From Fermentimonas sp. (lineage in GTDB: Bacteria; Bacteroidota; Bacteroidia; Bacteroidales; Dysgonomonadaceae): a stretch of DNA of 64,000 nucleotides. This document shows positions 1 through 10,359 of the stretch, piece after piece. The stretch covers positions 124,001 to 188,000 of the forward strand of contig JADMKP010000001.1 of assembly GCA_015478775.1 (NCBI GenBank), given 5' to 3'. Numbering within the stretch: position 1 is the first letter of the stretch; every line of letters starts with the position of its first letter. The notes beneath the pieces were generated by a model, which was not told the DNA's origin, did no database searches, and worked only from the letters and a program-made list of their open reading frames with translations. A program made the translations under genes and the position numbers.

Positions 1-1221
1 GTAAACTACAAGATATTAGAAAAATCATATAAAAAAGAACTACTTGATAATGTAGTACCTTTTTGGCTATCCAAGTCACAAGACACAAAGAACGGCGGTT
101 ATTTTACCTGCCTAGATAGACAGGGTAATGTTTATGACACAGATAAATTCATTTGGCTACAAGGAAGACAAGTATGGTTTTTTTCAATGTTATATAATAA
201 GGTTGAGAAAAAACAGGAGTGGCTGGAATGTGCAATTCAAGGTGCAGAATTTCTGAAAAAATATGGCCATGATGGCAATTACAACTGGTACTTTTCTCTT
301 ACACAAGAAGGAAAGCCATTGGTTGAGCCATACAACATCTTTTCCTATACTTTTGCCACAATGGCTTTTGGGCAATTGAGCCTAGCAACTAATAATGAAG
401 AATATGCTGATATAGCAAAGAAAACTTTTAATAAAATACTTGAAAAAAAAGATAATCCAAAAGGCAAATGGAATAAAGCATATCTAGGAACACGTCAGCT
501 CAAAGGATTTTCTTTACCAATGATACTAAGTAACCTTACACTTGAAATAGAGCATTTATTGGAAAAAGAGCTTGTAGAATGCACTATCAATGAATGCATT
601 CATGAGGTAATGGAAGTATTCCTACGACCTGAACTGGGTGGAATAATAGTTGAAAATTTAAATTTAGATGGAACCCTATCAGATACTTTTGATGGAAGGT
701 TGATTAACCCGGGACATGGACTTGAAGCTATGTGGTTTATTATGGATCTGGGAGTTCGTCTGAACAGAAAAGATCTTATTGAAAAAGCCGTGCAAACGAC
801 ACTTACTTTAATGGATTACGGATGGGATAAAGAATATGGTGGAATTTTTTATTTCATGGATCGCAAAGGATATCCACCTCAACAATTGGAATGGGATCAG
901 AAACTTTGGTGGGTACATATAGAAGCGCTTATTGCACTTCTAAAAGGTTATCAACTAACAGGATCTGAAGAATGCATAGCCTGGTTTACAAAACTTCACG
1001 ACTACACTTGGAAACACTTTAAAGATCCCATTTATCCGGAATGGTGGGGTTATTTAAATAGAGAAGGTAAAGTTTTACTAGACCTGAAAGGGGGTAAATG
1101 GAAAGGGTGCTTTCATGTACCACGAGGTCTCTATCAATGTTGGCAGACATTAGAAAAGATTAATTATTCTGAGAATTCAACTTCAAACATAAATAGCAAA
1201 TCTGCTTTTATTGACAGATAA
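1..1221 (+). CDS. nanE: N-acylglucosamine 2-epimerase (AGE/RnBP family), 5' end outside the window
   Basis: The reading frame is open from base 1, so the first Met inside the window (187) is not the start. The translated leader (NGGYFTCLDR, then FIWLQGRQVW) is the conserved beginning of the AGE/renin-binding-protein family, so only a few residues are missing. The family folds as an (alpha/alpha)6 barrel and interconverts ManNAc and GlcNAc in the cytoplasm. Later family signatures include NPGHGLEAMWF, WDKEYGGIFYF and KLWWVHIEAL. It lies 53 bases upstream of the SusC gene on the same strand. In Bacteroidetes an enzyme of this type replaces the ManNAc-6-P route, passing the sugar from NanA to GlcNAc. 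Function is well supported by family and neighbours; the exact substrate is inferred. Confidence 0.9.
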   Translation, partial: VNYKILEKSYKKELLDNVVPFWLSKSQDTKNGGYFTCLDRQGNVYDTDKFIWLQGRQVWFFSMLYNKVEKKQEWLECAIQGAEFLKKYGHDGNYNWYFSLTQEGKPLVEPYNIFSYTFATMAFGQLSLATNNEEYADIAKKTFNKILEKKDNPKGKWNKAYLGTRQLKGFSLPMILSNLTLEIEHLLEKELVECTINECIHEVMEVFLRPELGGIIVENLNLDGTLSDTFDGRLINPGHGLEAMWFIMDLGVRLNRKDLIEKAVQTTLTLMDYGWDKEYGGIFYFMDRKGYPPQQLEWDQKLWWVHIEALIALLKGYQLTGSEECIAWFTKLHDYTWKHFKDPIYPEWWGYLNREGKVLLDLKGGKWKGCFHVPRGLYQCWQTLEKINYSENSTSNINSKSAFIDR

Positions 1222-1274
1222 TTATATCTAGAGAATTTTATAAACAAAAATGAATCCATATTATTAAATGAGAA

Positions 1275-4200
1275 ATGATAATGAAAATTAGTAAAACTGA
1301 AAAATCAATGAAGGGGTGGCTTTTAAGTCTTCTTCTTATTTGTAGTTCTATCTCACTTTATGCTCAAAACATTACAGTGAGCGGAACAGTTACTGATAAT
1401 GTTTTTAAAGAACCTCTTATCGGAGTAACTATCGTAATTGAAGGTACATCAGATGGAACAGTGACAGATATAGATGGTAAATATACAATTGATAATGTGC
1501 CATCAAATGGAAATCTCGCTGTTTCTTATGTAGGAATGCAGTCACAAACAATTGCAGTAAATAGCAGGACCAATATTAATATTGTATTAAGAGAGGACTC
1601 TGAAATGCTAGAAGAAGTTGTTGTTACCGGTTATGGAGGCACACAACTTCGAAGCAAAGTTACGAACTCTATTGCCAAAGTTTCGGAAGAAACCTTAACA
1701 GTGGGTGTTTATTCAAATCCGGCGCAAGCGCTTTCTGGTGCAGTATCAGGTCTTAGAGTAATTCAGTCATCAGGTAATCCGGGTTCTACTCCTCAAATCG
1801 TTCTTAGAGGAGGTACTAACCTAGATGGATCTGGTTCACCACTAATTATGGTTGATGGTCAATTAAGGGCAAGCTTAAGCGATATTAACCCTGCAGACAT
1901 TGAATCAATGGAGGTGCTTAAAGACGCTGGTGCAACAGCCCTTTATGGTGCTCGTGCAAGTAATGGTGTAATTCTGGTTACTACTAAAAGTGGTAAAGCA
2001 GGACAACGTTCAATTAATCTATCTGCTAAATTTGGTTTCAACTATGTTAACAACCCATACACATTTCTTGGAGTTGAAGATTATATCACGTATCAAAGAA
2101 ATGCATACAACGACACACCATGGGCCCCCAAAGCGAATCTAAATGCAGCTAACCCTCTTGGAACTGGAAACGTTTATAATGATAGAATGGTATGGAATCT
2201 TATGAATCTTAATGATGACAACAGATTCCTGTTAGATAAAGGTTGGAAAACAATGACTGACCCTATCAACTCTAATAATACATTAATTTACAGAGACACA
2301 GATATTGCAAAATACAGCTTTGTTGATCCTTCATTTACACAAGATTATAACTTGAACATGTCGGGAGGTAATGATAGAGGGACATATTATGCAGGTTTAG
2401 GTTATAACCATTCCGAAGGTTTACCTATAACATCATTCTACGAAAGATTAAGTTTTGTTTTAAATGGTAGCTACAAGGTTACAGACTGGTTAACAAGCAA
2501 ATCAAACTTTAACTATAATCGTGCAGACTGGAACTCGATGCCACCAACACAAACAAGTGAGGCTAACTATTTCGGACGTATTCAATCAATACCTCCTACT
2601 GCTCGCTTTGAAGATGAAGATGGCAACATGTTATTGGGAGCCAATTCCGGTGATGGTAATCAGTCATACCAAGCGCATAGATTTATGAGAGATAACCAGA
2701 CTGATAAATTCACAATGATTCAGTCATTTGAAGCTAAAATATTGAAAGACTTTACTGCTAGAGTTTCAGCACAATGGTATTACGATGAGGGCTTTTATGA
2801 ATCATTTAATCGTGACTACGAAACTACTCCTGGCAACTGGAATAGAGCTAGAAACACTTCGGCAAGCTTTGACAGAAGTATATCTCAAACCTATAATGGA
2901 ACTCTTAATTATGATAAACTCATCGCAGGAAAACATAGCATAGCTGCACTTCTTGGAATGGAGTATTTTGACAGACACAGTAAAGGGTTTAGTGCATCAG
3001 GAAGAAATGCTCCTACAGACGACTTCTGGGATTTAGGATTAACTGATAGTGGTGAGAATATGCGAAGCATCGATTCCGGACACTCACAATATCGAATCTT
3101 ATCTTATTTCGGTCGCGCTAACTACGATTATTTAGGAAAATATCTTCTTTCAGCTGTATTCCGTCAAGATGGATACTCATCATTATTAGGTGATAACCGC
3201 TGGGGTTTCTTCCCTGGTATGTCTGCAGGATGGATCTTTGGATATGAAGATTTTGTAAAAGAGAATTTACCAGTACTTTCATTTGGTAAATTACGTACAA
3301 GTTTTGGTGTTAACGGTAATGCTAGTGGTATTGGTGCTTATACTTTACAAGGAGCTTATAATCCACAAACTTATAATGGTCGCACTGGCTTTTTAATTGG
3401 CGCATTACCAAATCCAGCACTGAGATGGGAAAAGACTCGTACTTTTGAAGTGGGTGTTGATGTTAGCTTCTTCGAAAACAGATTGAATGCAAACATGACA
3501 TACTATAACCGTTTAACAATGGATAAATATGCTGCATTTGCATTACCTTCTACAACAGGTTTTTCTTCTATCACAAATAATAACGGCGAATTCCAAAACA
3601 AAGGTATTGAGTTAGAATTGTCTGGTAGAATTCTTAGAACCGAAGACTTCACATGGAATATGAGTGGTAATGTTACATACAATAAGAATATTATAGTATC
3701 ACTGCCTGAAAATGGACTAGAGAGAAATCGTCAAGGAGGAGCACAAATATATACAGGAAATGGAAATGAGACTATCTTTGTTGGTGGATACCAAGAAGGT
3801 CAAGAACCGGGGCTTCTCGTAGGTTACAAGTTTGATGGAATCTACAAAAGTGTAGACGAAATTCCTGGAAATCTTGTTGTACAAACTGGAAATGACCAAG
3901 GTAAATATCAGTATGGACCTACTGCATATAACTCATTAACGGTTGCACAAAAGGCAAATGCTATATTAATAGAACCAGGCGATGCTAAGTGGAGAGATAT
4001 TAATGGTGATGGAGTTATTGACAACTTTGATCAAGTAAAAATTGGCAATACTACTCCACGCTGGACAGGTGGTTTCAACACAAATTTCACATATAAGAAT
4101 TTTTCTATATATGGAAGATTTGATTTTGGATTAGGATTCTGGACATATGATAATGCAAGACCATGGTTCTTAGGTAATATGCAAGGTACTTATAATACAA

Positions 4201-4553
4201 CTACAGATGTATTTAACACTTGGACTCCAGATAATCCAGATGCTCACTTTCCACGTTACGTATGGGCAGATCAATTGGGTACCGGTAACTTAAACAGGAC
4301 TTCAACTCTCTTTGCTCATAAAGGTGACTACTTGGCATTCCGTGAAATTTCAATTTCATATTCTTTGCCGCAAACCATTGCAGATAAACTTTATATGCAA
4401 TCAATGAACGTTTCAGTAACAGGACAAAATCTTGGCTACTTAACTGCAGCACCTGTTGCTAACCCTGAAAGAGCTTATGGTGGAGGTGTTGCAAGTGGTA
4501 CTGGCTACGGTCTACCTAGAACTTTACTTTTTGGTATTAATGTTACATTTTAA
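1275..4553 (+). CDS. SusC/RagA-family TonB-dependent transporter of the sialic-acid locus (NanO-like)
   Basis: Outer-membrane TonB-dependent porin of 1092 residues. It has a signal peptide ending near SISLYAQ (residue about 31), a carboxypeptidase-regulatory-like beta domain (about 34-110), the SusC motif EEVVVTGYG before the plug, a plug containing LIMVDGQ and ATALYGARASNGVILVTT, and a long barrel ending in an aromatic residue (VTF). Two in-frame ATGs lie 6 bases apart (1275 and 1281); either may be used and no Shine-Dalgarno decides. It is followed after 24 bases by its SusD partner. The flanking sialidase, esterase and lyase genes suggest it imports sialic acid or sialo-oligosaccharides, as NanO does in Tannerella and Bacteroides; the substrate is inferred. 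Confidence 0.93.
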   Translation: MIMKISKTEKSMKGWLLSLLLICSSISLYAQNITVSGTVTDNVFKEPLIGVTIVIEGTSDGTVTDIDGKYTIDNVPSNGNLAVSYVGMQSQTIAVNSRTNINIVLREDSEMLEEVVVTGYGGTQLRSKVTNSIAKVSEETLTVGVYSNPAQALSGAVSGLRVIQSSGNPGSTPQIVLRGGTNLDGSGSPLIMVDGQLRASLSDINPADIESMEVLKDAGATALYGARASNGVILVTTKSGKAGQRSINLSAKFGFNYVNNPYTFLGVEDYITYQRNAYNDTPWAPKANLNAANPLGTGNVYNDRMVWNLMNLNDDNRFLLDKGWKTMTDPINSNNTLIYRDTDIAKYSFVDPSFTQDYNLNMSGGNDRGTYYAGLGYNHSEGLPITSFYERLSFVLNGSYKVTDWLTSKSNFNYNRADWNSMPPTQTSEANYFGRIQSIPPTARFEDEDGNMLLGANSGDGNQSYQAHRFMRDNQTDKFTMIQSFEAKILKDFTARVSAQWYYDEGFYESFNRDYETTPGNWNRARNTSASFDRSISQTYNGTLNYDKLIAGKHSIAALLGMEYFDRHSKGFSASGRNAPTDDFWDLGLTDSGENMRSIDSGHSQYRILSYFGRANYDYLGKYLLSAVFRQDGYSSLLGDNRWGFFPGMSAGWIFGYEDFVKENLPVLSFGKLRTSFGVNGNASGIGAYTLQGAYNPQTYNGRTGFLIGALPNPALRWEKTRTFEVGVDVSFFENRLNANMTYYNRLTMDKYAAFALPSTTGFSSITNNNGEFQNKGIELELSGRILRTEDFTWNMSGNVTYNKNIIVSLPENGLERNRQGGAQIYTGNGNETIFVGGYQEGQEPGLLVGYKFDGIYKSVDEIPGNLVVQTGNDQGKYQYGPTAYNSLTVAQKANAILIEPGDAKWRDINGDGVIDNFDQVKIGNTTPRWTGGFNTNFTYKNFSIYGRFDFGLGFWTYDNARPWFLGNMQGTYNTTTDVFNTWTPDNPDAHFPRYVWADQLGTGNLNRTSTLFAHKGDYLAFREISISYSLPQTIADKLYMQSMNVSVTGQNLGYLTAAPVANPERAYGGGVASGTGYGLPRTLLFGINVTF

Positions 4554-4577
4554 TCAACAAAAAAAGAATTCTATATT

Positions 4578-6185
4578 ATGAAGATTTCAAAAATAACAAT
4601 ATTTACAAGTTTGCTGATGTTGCTTATTGCAGCAACATCATGCAGCGACAAGCTAGAACTTGGTCCAATTGACTATTACGGAAGTGAATCATATTGGAAA
4701 ACCGAGGCACATGCTGAGGGATATATTGATGGTATTCACAAACATCTTAGAGATGCAGCATGGCAGCATACTATAGTGTTTGGCGAACTTAGAGGAGGAC
4801 ACTACATTACTGGAACTAGTGGAGATGGATCATCTGTTTCTGGAGGATCAATTGCAAGTCAAAACTTTGATGCAAATAATACTGGTGTTTCAAAATTTGG
4901 AGATTTATATGGAAGAATTACCAACCTGAATTTATTTATAGCAAGAGTAACTGATGCCGATTTCATAGGAGAGGCAAAGAAAAACTACTTTCTAGGTATA
5001 GTTCATGGTATTAGAGCTTTCTACTATTTCGATCTATATCGTATTTATGGAGGTGTTCCTTTAAGATTGGGCATTGAAGTTATTGATGGTGAACTAGATC
5101 CAACAAAGCTATATTTGCCACGTGCTACACCAGCTGAGGTGATGACACAAATTAAAAGCGATTTACAAAAATCATTAGACTATTTTGGCACCGTTAATAG
5201 CTTCAATCCTTACGGAATGGGCAATAAGGTATATTGGAATAAAGCTGCAACAGAAGCACTTATTGGAGAGGTTTACCTATGGAATTCTAAAGTTAGCACA
5301 GGTAATAACAGTGCAAATGAAGCAGATCTAACAGTTGCAAAACAACATTTATTGAACGTTGTAAACAATTATGGTCTAAGTCTACAAAATAATTTTGAAG
5401 ATGTTTTTGATGCTAGAAATAAAGCAAACAGTGAAATAATTTTTGCAATTCGTTTTGCTGAAAATGAGGCATCAAACGGTTTTGGACAGTATGTATATAA
5501 CATCGGTACAGGACAAACAACTAATAGCTCATATTTAGAAGATGGTAGTTTATTTGTTGACCCACTACAAGTAGCAGGATCAGGCTCAATGCAGAGATAT
5601 GAATACAAAGAAGAACTATTCCGTGTATTTGATATTGAAGATAATAGACGCGATGCTACTTTCTTAGCAGCTTATACAAAAGACGAAGAAGAGAACCTTG
5701 TATATAGAGGAACTCACGTTAGAAAAAACATAGGTTTGATTAATAATAGTGGAAATCGCATATGGATAGGTGATATGCCTTTCTACAGACTTTCATGGGT
5801 ATATCTTACTTTAGCTGAAATTGCTAATATGGAAGGCGATAACGATAAAGTTGAAGAATATATCAATCTTGTGCGTGAGCGCGCTTATGGTGAAAATTGG
5901 GCACCTGAATTTGAATTTGAAGCTGGCGATTTTACAACAAACGAACTTGCTATCCTTGCTGAAAAGGATAAAGAGTTTGTTCAGGAAGGACAACGCTGGT
6001 GGGATTTGCGACGTATGACATTGACAAAAGGTGGCAAACCACTGGTTTTCACACAACAAGCAAGTTTCAACGGAGATCCTATTCTTAATGAAGCAACAGA
6101 GGCGCACAAGCTTTTATGGCCCTTGGACAGAGGACTGCTTGATAATGATGACGCTTTAGAGCAAACGCCCGGTTACGAAAACTAA
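4578..6185 (+). CDS. SusD/RagB-family glycan-binding lipoprotein (NanU-like)
   Basis: Surface lipoprotein of 535 residues that would cap the preceding SusC barrel and bind the glycan. The N-terminus has a hydrophobic signal and the lipobox LIAATSC (Cys at about residue 22). Family signatures include GIRAFYYFDLYRIYGGVPL near residue 145 and, towards the C-terminus, EFVQEGQRWWDLRRM followed by PLDRG...LEQTPGYEN. Length is typical. It is cotranscribed with the transporter gene (24-base gap) and is followed by a strong stem-loop before the enzyme genes. Ligand preference for sialic acid is inferred from context. Confidence 0.93.
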   Translation: MKISKITIFTSLLMLLIAATSCSDKLELGPIDYYGSESYWKTEAHAEGYIDGIHKHLRDAAWQHTIVFGELRGGHYITGTSGDGSSVSGGSIASQNFDANNTGVSKFGDLYGRITNLNLFIARVTDADFIGEAKKNYFLGIVHGIRAFYYFDLYRIYGGVPLRLGIEVIDGELDPTKLYLPRATPAEVMTQIKSDLQKSLDYFGTVNSFNPYGMGNKVYWNKAATEALIGEVYLWNSKVSTGNNSANEADLTVAKQHLLNVVNNYGLSLQNNFEDVFDARNKANSEIIFAIRFAENEASNGFGQYVYNIGTGQTTNSSYLEDGSLFVDPLQVAGSGSMQRYEYKEELFRVFDIEDNRRDATFLAAYTKDEEENLVYRGTHVRKNIGLINNSGNRIWIGDMPFYRLSWVYLTLAEIANMEGDNDKVEEYINLVRERAYGENWAPEFEFEAGDFTTNELAILAEKDKEFVQEGQRWWDLRRMTLTKGGKPLVFTQQASFNGDPILNEATEAHKLLWPLDRGLLDNDDALEQTPGYEN

Positions 6186-6207
6186 CTTTTTATAATTAAT
6201 TACTAAT

Positions 6208-6250
6208 CCAAAGATGGCGATATATTTTTCTATATTATCGCTATCTTTGG
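6208..6250 (+). terminator. Stem-loop between susD and the downstream sialic-acid enzyme genes
   Basis: CCAAAGATGGCGAT (6208-6221) pairs with ATCGCTATCTTTGG (6237-6250): 14 pairs including one G-U, with a 15-base loop, then an AT-rich tail ATATTTTTAA. It could be a partial terminator or an mRNA-stabilising hairpin that lowers expression of the enzyme genes relative to the transporter pair, an arrangement known in several sus-like operons. The structure is seen; the role is inferred. Confidence 0.6.
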
Positions 6251-6288
6251 ATATTTTTAATAGGCTTATATAGTAAAACCATGTGTTT

Positions 6289-8373
6289 ATGAATAACACT
6301 TTGAACAGGGTAATTCTAATAGCTGCTATTTTATTAGTATCATTACCATCAATTTTTAGCCAATCAATTAAAGTTGCCTGTGTTGGTAATTCCGTTACTT
6401 ATGGCATGGGTATTGAAAACCCTGACGAGAGATATCCTGCACAATTGCAAAAGATGCTCGGTAACGAATATGAGGTTAGAAACTTTGGGCACAGTGGTGC
6501 AACATTACTTAAAAACGGATACAGACCTTATTGGAACTTGCCCGAATTCGAAGAGGCTCTCAATTTCAAAGCAGATATAGTTATTATACACTTAGGGTTA
6601 AATGATACAGACCCAAGAGCATGGCCTAAATATCGTGACGAATTTATTAGAGACTACGTTAACCTAATTGAAACATTCAAGCAAGTCAATCCTCAAACAA
6701 ATGTAATAATCTCAAGGATGACTCCAATATTTACGGGTCACACACGTTTTGAATCTAGTACAAGAGATTGGTATTGGCAAATTCAGGATGCAATTGAAGT
6801 CATTGCCAAAATAAGTAAAGTCGAAATAATTGATTTACATACTCCACTTCACAGGCGCCCAGACCTTTTTCCAGATAATTTACACCCCACAGGTGAAGGT
6901 GCAAAAATAATTGCCGAGAAGGCATTTAGTTCCATAACTGGAGATTTCGGTGGATTAAAACCTGCTTCAATTTTTACAAGTGGTATGGTGTTACAACGTA
7001 ACAAACCCATTATATTTTGGGGTACTGCAAATAAAAACGAAACAGTTGAGATTAACTTCCACAATCAAAAAAAATCAATAACAGTAAATAGTTCTGGTAA
7101 TTGGGAAATTGAATTTCCACCATTACAAGCCGGGGGTCCATATAGTGCTGCAATCTATAGCTCAGATAAAGAAATAATATTAAATGATATACTCATTGGT
7201 GATATATGGCTTTGTTCTGGTCAATCAAATATGGAGTTCAAATTAAGTCAGGCAACCACAGCTTCAGAAGATATTCCGCAAGCAAACTACTCTAAAATAA
7301 GACTATACAATATGCAGCCTATAGTATATACAAATAATGAAGCATGGGATATACCAACATTAAAAAACATAAACCAGCTTAAATACTTTACGAAAACAAG
7401 CTGGCAAAAAACTACTCCCGAAACTGCGAAAAACATTTCTGCAATTGCGTATCATTTCGGTAAAACTATTCATCTCGAAACCGATGTTCCAGTTGGATTA
7501 ATAATTAATGCCATTGGCGGATCTCCTGCAGAAGCATGGATTGATAGATATACTTTAGAACATCACGACAGATTGGTCGGGATGTTTAATAACTGGTCTA
7601 AAAACGACTTTATAAATCAATGGTGTAGAGAAAGAGCTGGCAAAAACAGTGAATTAATACAAAACAGTTCACAACGACATCCTTATCAACCTTCTTATCT
7701 ATACGAAGCAGGCATTCAAAATCTAACTAAATTAAACATCTCAGGTGTTATATGGTATCAGGGCGAATCTAATGAACAGAACGTTGAGCTTCACGAAGTC
7801 ATATTCCCTACTCTTGTAGAAAGCTGGAGAAATGCATGGAATGACGACTTCCCTTTTTATTATGTGCAACTCTCAAGTATGGCCGTGGGTCGTGAAACAT
7901 GGGGACATTTCAGAGATAGTCAACGCAGGCTTATGTACGAAATCCCTAATACCGGCATGGTTGTTTCATCCGACCTTGGTGATAGTACAGATGTTCATCC
8001 AAGGCAAAAGAAACAAATTGGTGAGCGACTTGCATATTTGGCACTAAATCAAACTTACGAAGTTTCTGATATCACACCTTCTGGTCCGTTATTTCATGAC
8101 TTTTTTGTAGAAGATGATACCGCTTACCTTTCATTTGACTATGCCGATGGCTTAAAGACATCTGATGGCATGGCCCTCAGATCATTTGAAGTAGCCGAGT
8201 TCCCTGGTCTATTTTACCCTGCCACAGCAGTAATTGAAGGTAATGTGATTAGAGTAAAATCAGCAAATATAAAAAGTCCCAAGTATGTGAGGTACGGATG
8301 GAGTTCTTATTCAAATGGTAACCTCATAAATAGTGAAGGCTTACCGGCATCTACATTTTCAACTCAATATTAA
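6289..8373 (+). CDS. nanS: Two-domain sialate O-acetylesterase (SGNH hydrolase plus SASA domain)
   Basis: Secreted esterase expected to remove O-acetyl groups from sialic acid so that sialidase and lyase can act. After a signal peptide (cleavage near IFSQS) an N-terminal SGNH hydrolase domain (about 22-225) carries block I VGNSVTYG, block II NFGHSGATL, block III GLNDTD and block V DNLHPTGEG. A second catalytic domain of the SASA/DUF303 type (about 230-690) has WLCSGQSNMEF and IWYQGESNEQ. The same fusion is known for the NanS esterase of Tannerella forsythia. I chose ATG 6289 over the GTG two codons upstream because it starts the signal peptide directly (MNNTLNRV). It ends 3 bases before the next gene. 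Confidence 0.87.
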   Translation: MNNTLNRVILIAAILLVSLPSIFSQSIKVACVGNSVTYGMGIENPDERYPAQLQKMLGNEYEVRNFGHSGATLLKNGYRPYWNLPEFEEALNFKADIVIIHLGLNDTDPRAWPKYRDEFIRDYVNLIETFKQVNPQTNVIISRMTPIFTGHTRFESSTRDWYWQIQDAIEVIAKISKVEIIDLHTPLHRRPDLFPDNLHPTGEGAKIIAEKAFSSITGDFGGLKPASIFTSGMVLQRNKPIIFWGTANKNETVEINFHNQKKSITVNSSGNWEIEFPPLQAGGPYSAAIYSSDKEIILNDILIGDIWLCSGQSNMEFKLSQATTASEDIPQANYSKIRLYNMQPIVYTNNEAWDIPTLKNINQLKYFTKTSWQKTTPETAKNISAIAYHFGKTIHLETDVPVGLIINAIGGSPAEAWIDRYTLEHHDRLVGMFNNWSKNDFINQWCRERAGKNSELIQNSSQRHPYQPSYLYEAGIQNLTKLNISGVIWYQGESNEQNVELHEVIFPTLVESWRNAWNDDFPFYYVQLSSMAVGRETWGHFRDSQRRLMYEIPNTGMVVSSDLGDSTDVHPRQKKQIGERLAYLALNQTYEVSDITPSGPLFHDFFVEDDTAYLSFDYADGLKTSDGMALRSFEVAEFPGLFYPATAVIEGNVIRVKSANIKSPKYVRYGWSSYSNGNLINSEGLPASTFSTQY

Positions 8374-8376
8374 GAT

Positions 8377-10341
8377 ATGAAAAAAACAAAGTTGTTTTAT
8401 CTATTATTATCAGCATTAGTCTTTATCTCATGTGATAGTGATAATAAAAATGAAACACTACAACTACTCCCCATGCCTCAAAATATTGAGGTTGATTGGT
8501 CGCAAATGCATCGGCTTAAAAATGGTGAGTTGGACAGTAATATTATTTCAATAAAGAAGGTAAGCGCAATTCCAGAGGCTAAAATAAATCAGGATGAAGC
8601 GTATAGTCTTACCATAACTCCCGATTCTGTGTTAATTGAAGCATCCACCGATAGAGGGGCATATTGGGCAAAGCAGACTTTAAATCAATTGGTATTACAG
8701 GCAAATGAAGGTAATAAATCAATACCATCTGTTGAGATAACCGACTGGCCTGCATTTCGTGTGCGCGGATTTATGCATGATGTTGGAAGAAGTTTTATTT
8801 CTGTTGAAGAACTAAAAAAACACATCTCTTTACTATCACAGTATAAAATAAACGTTTTCCATTGGCATCTTACAGAAAATCAAGGATGGCGAATCGAAAG
8901 CAAGCGCTTTCCTCAACTTAATGATAGTAGCAGTTTTACACGACTACACGGAAAATATTACACAATAGAAGATGCTCATGAAATTGCTGAATGGGCAAAC
9001 AAACATAATATGATGTTGATTCCCGAGATTGATATGCCAGGTCATAGCGCAGCTTTTATTCGTGCAATGGGTGTTGACATGCAATCTACACAAGGAATGT
9101 CAATTCTGAAAGAGTTGATGGAGGAAATTTGCACTGTAGTTTTTCCAACGGTAGAATACATTCATATTGGTACTGATGAGATACAGTTCACTAATTATGA
9201 TTTCGTACCCACCATGGTAGAATATGTTAGAGGATTTGGAAAGAAGGTTATTTCATGGAATCCCGGTTGGAATTATAAACCAGGAGAAATAGACGCAACT
9301 CAGCTTTGGAGTTATAGAGGAAAAGCGCAGCCTGGTATACCAGCAATAGACTCTCGATTTCATTATATAAATCATTTCGATACATTTGGAGATATTATAG
9401 CACTATATAACAGTCGCATTTACAATGCCGACCAAGGTAGTGAGGATATAGCAGGTTCTATTCTGGCTATCTGGAACGATAGATTACTCCCCACCGAACA
9501 AGATATAATCCTTCAAAACTATTTCTACCCAAATATGCTGGCTTTTGCCGAACGTACCTGGAGAGGTGGAGGATCAGAATATTTCGATAATAACGGAGTA
9601 ATTCTCCCAACTGATCAAAGCGATCCTGTATTTATAGAATTTGCAAACTTCGAAGATCGTATGTTGTGGCATAAAAAAGCTGTCTTTGTTAACGAACCAT
9701 TTCCATACGTAAAACAAACCGATGTTAAATGGCACATAACAGATCCATTCCCAAATCACGGAGATTTAGCGATGTCATTCCCACCAGAAACAGAATTGAG
9801 TGATAGTTACACTTACAATGGACAGAGCTATAACGTAAGACCTGCAATAGGTGCCGGTATATTTCTACGCCACGTATGGGGTAAAACTGTTCCTGCGTTT
9901 TATGATGATCCAAAAGAAAATCACACTGCTTATGCATACACATGGGTGTGGTCGCCAAAGTCTCAAACTGTGGGCTTATGGGCATCCACCCAAGACTACA
10001 GCAGGTCGGAGGCCGATTTAGCTCCACCACAAGGAGAATGGGATTATAGAGGGAGTAAAATTTGGATTAATAACGAAGAACTCGAAGCTCCTGTATGGGA
10101 AAATACTCACAGTGAGAAAACAAATGAGATCACTCTCAAAAATGAAAACTTTATTGCTAATGATCCTATCCAGGTACAATTAATTAAAGGGTGGAACAAA
10201 GTCCAATTGAAACTTCCGGTTGGCAAGTTTAGTACACCCGAGGTAAGATTACAAAAGTGGATGTTTACATTTGTATTTGTCACCCCCGATGGTAAGGATG
10301 CAATGCCTGACTTAGTCTATAGTACTTCAAAAAGTAAATAA
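8377..10341 (+). CDS. Glycoside hydrolase family 20 beta-N-acetylhexosaminidase, lipoprotein
   Basis: Removes terminal beta-linked GlcNAc or GalNAc exposed after desialylation. It begins with a lipoprotein signal (LVFISC, Cys at about 19), followed by a GH20b-like domain (about 30-120) and the TIM barrel starting at FMHDVGRSF (132-140). FHWHLTENQGWRIE is the conserved substrate-pocket strand. The catalytic Asp-Glu pair is D267-E268 in HIGTDEIQF, with Thr where the family usually has Gly. The C-terminal third (from about 430) lacks an obvious GH20 motif and may be a carbohydrate-binding or accessory domain. It is three bases from the esterase gene and 18 bases from the mutarotase gene, so an operon member. 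Confidence 0.9.
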   Translation: MKKTKLFYLLLSALVFISCDSDNKNETLQLLPMPQNIEVDWSQMHRLKNGELDSNIISIKKVSAIPEAKINQDEAYSLTITPDSVLIEASTDRGAYWAKQTLNQLVLQANEGNKSIPSVEITDWPAFRVRGFMHDVGRSFISVEELKKHISLLSQYKINVFHWHLTENQGWRIESKRFPQLNDSSSFTRLHGKYYTIEDAHEIAEWANKHNMMLIPEIDMPGHSAAFIRAMGVDMQSTQGMSILKELMEEICTVVFPTVEYIHIGTDEIQFTNYDFVPTMVEYVRGFGKKVISWNPGWNYKPGEIDATQLWSYRGKAQPGIPAIDSRFHYINHFDTFGDIIALYNSRIYNADQGSEDIAGSILAIWNDRLLPTEQDIILQNYFYPNMLAFAERTWRGGGSEYFDNNGVILPTDQSDPVFIEFANFEDRMLWHKKAVFVNEPFPYVKQTDVKWHITDPFPNHGDLAMSFPPETELSDSYTYNGQSYNVRPAIGAGIFLRHVWGKTVPAFYDDPKENHTAYAYTWVWSPKSQTVGLWASTQDYSRSEADLAPPQGEWDYRGSKIWINNEELEAPVWENTHSEKTNEITLKNENFIANDPIQVQLIKGWNKVQLKLPVGKFSTPEVRLQKWMFTFVFVTPDGKDAMPDLVYSTSKSK

Positions 10342-10359
10342 TAAATTAAAAACCTGACA

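Noticed and set aside
187..1221. Reading the first gene as a complete 344-residue protein from the Met at 187
   Set aside because: The frame is open to base 1 and the preceding residues match the conserved N-terminus of the AGE family, so the gene is cut by the window edge.
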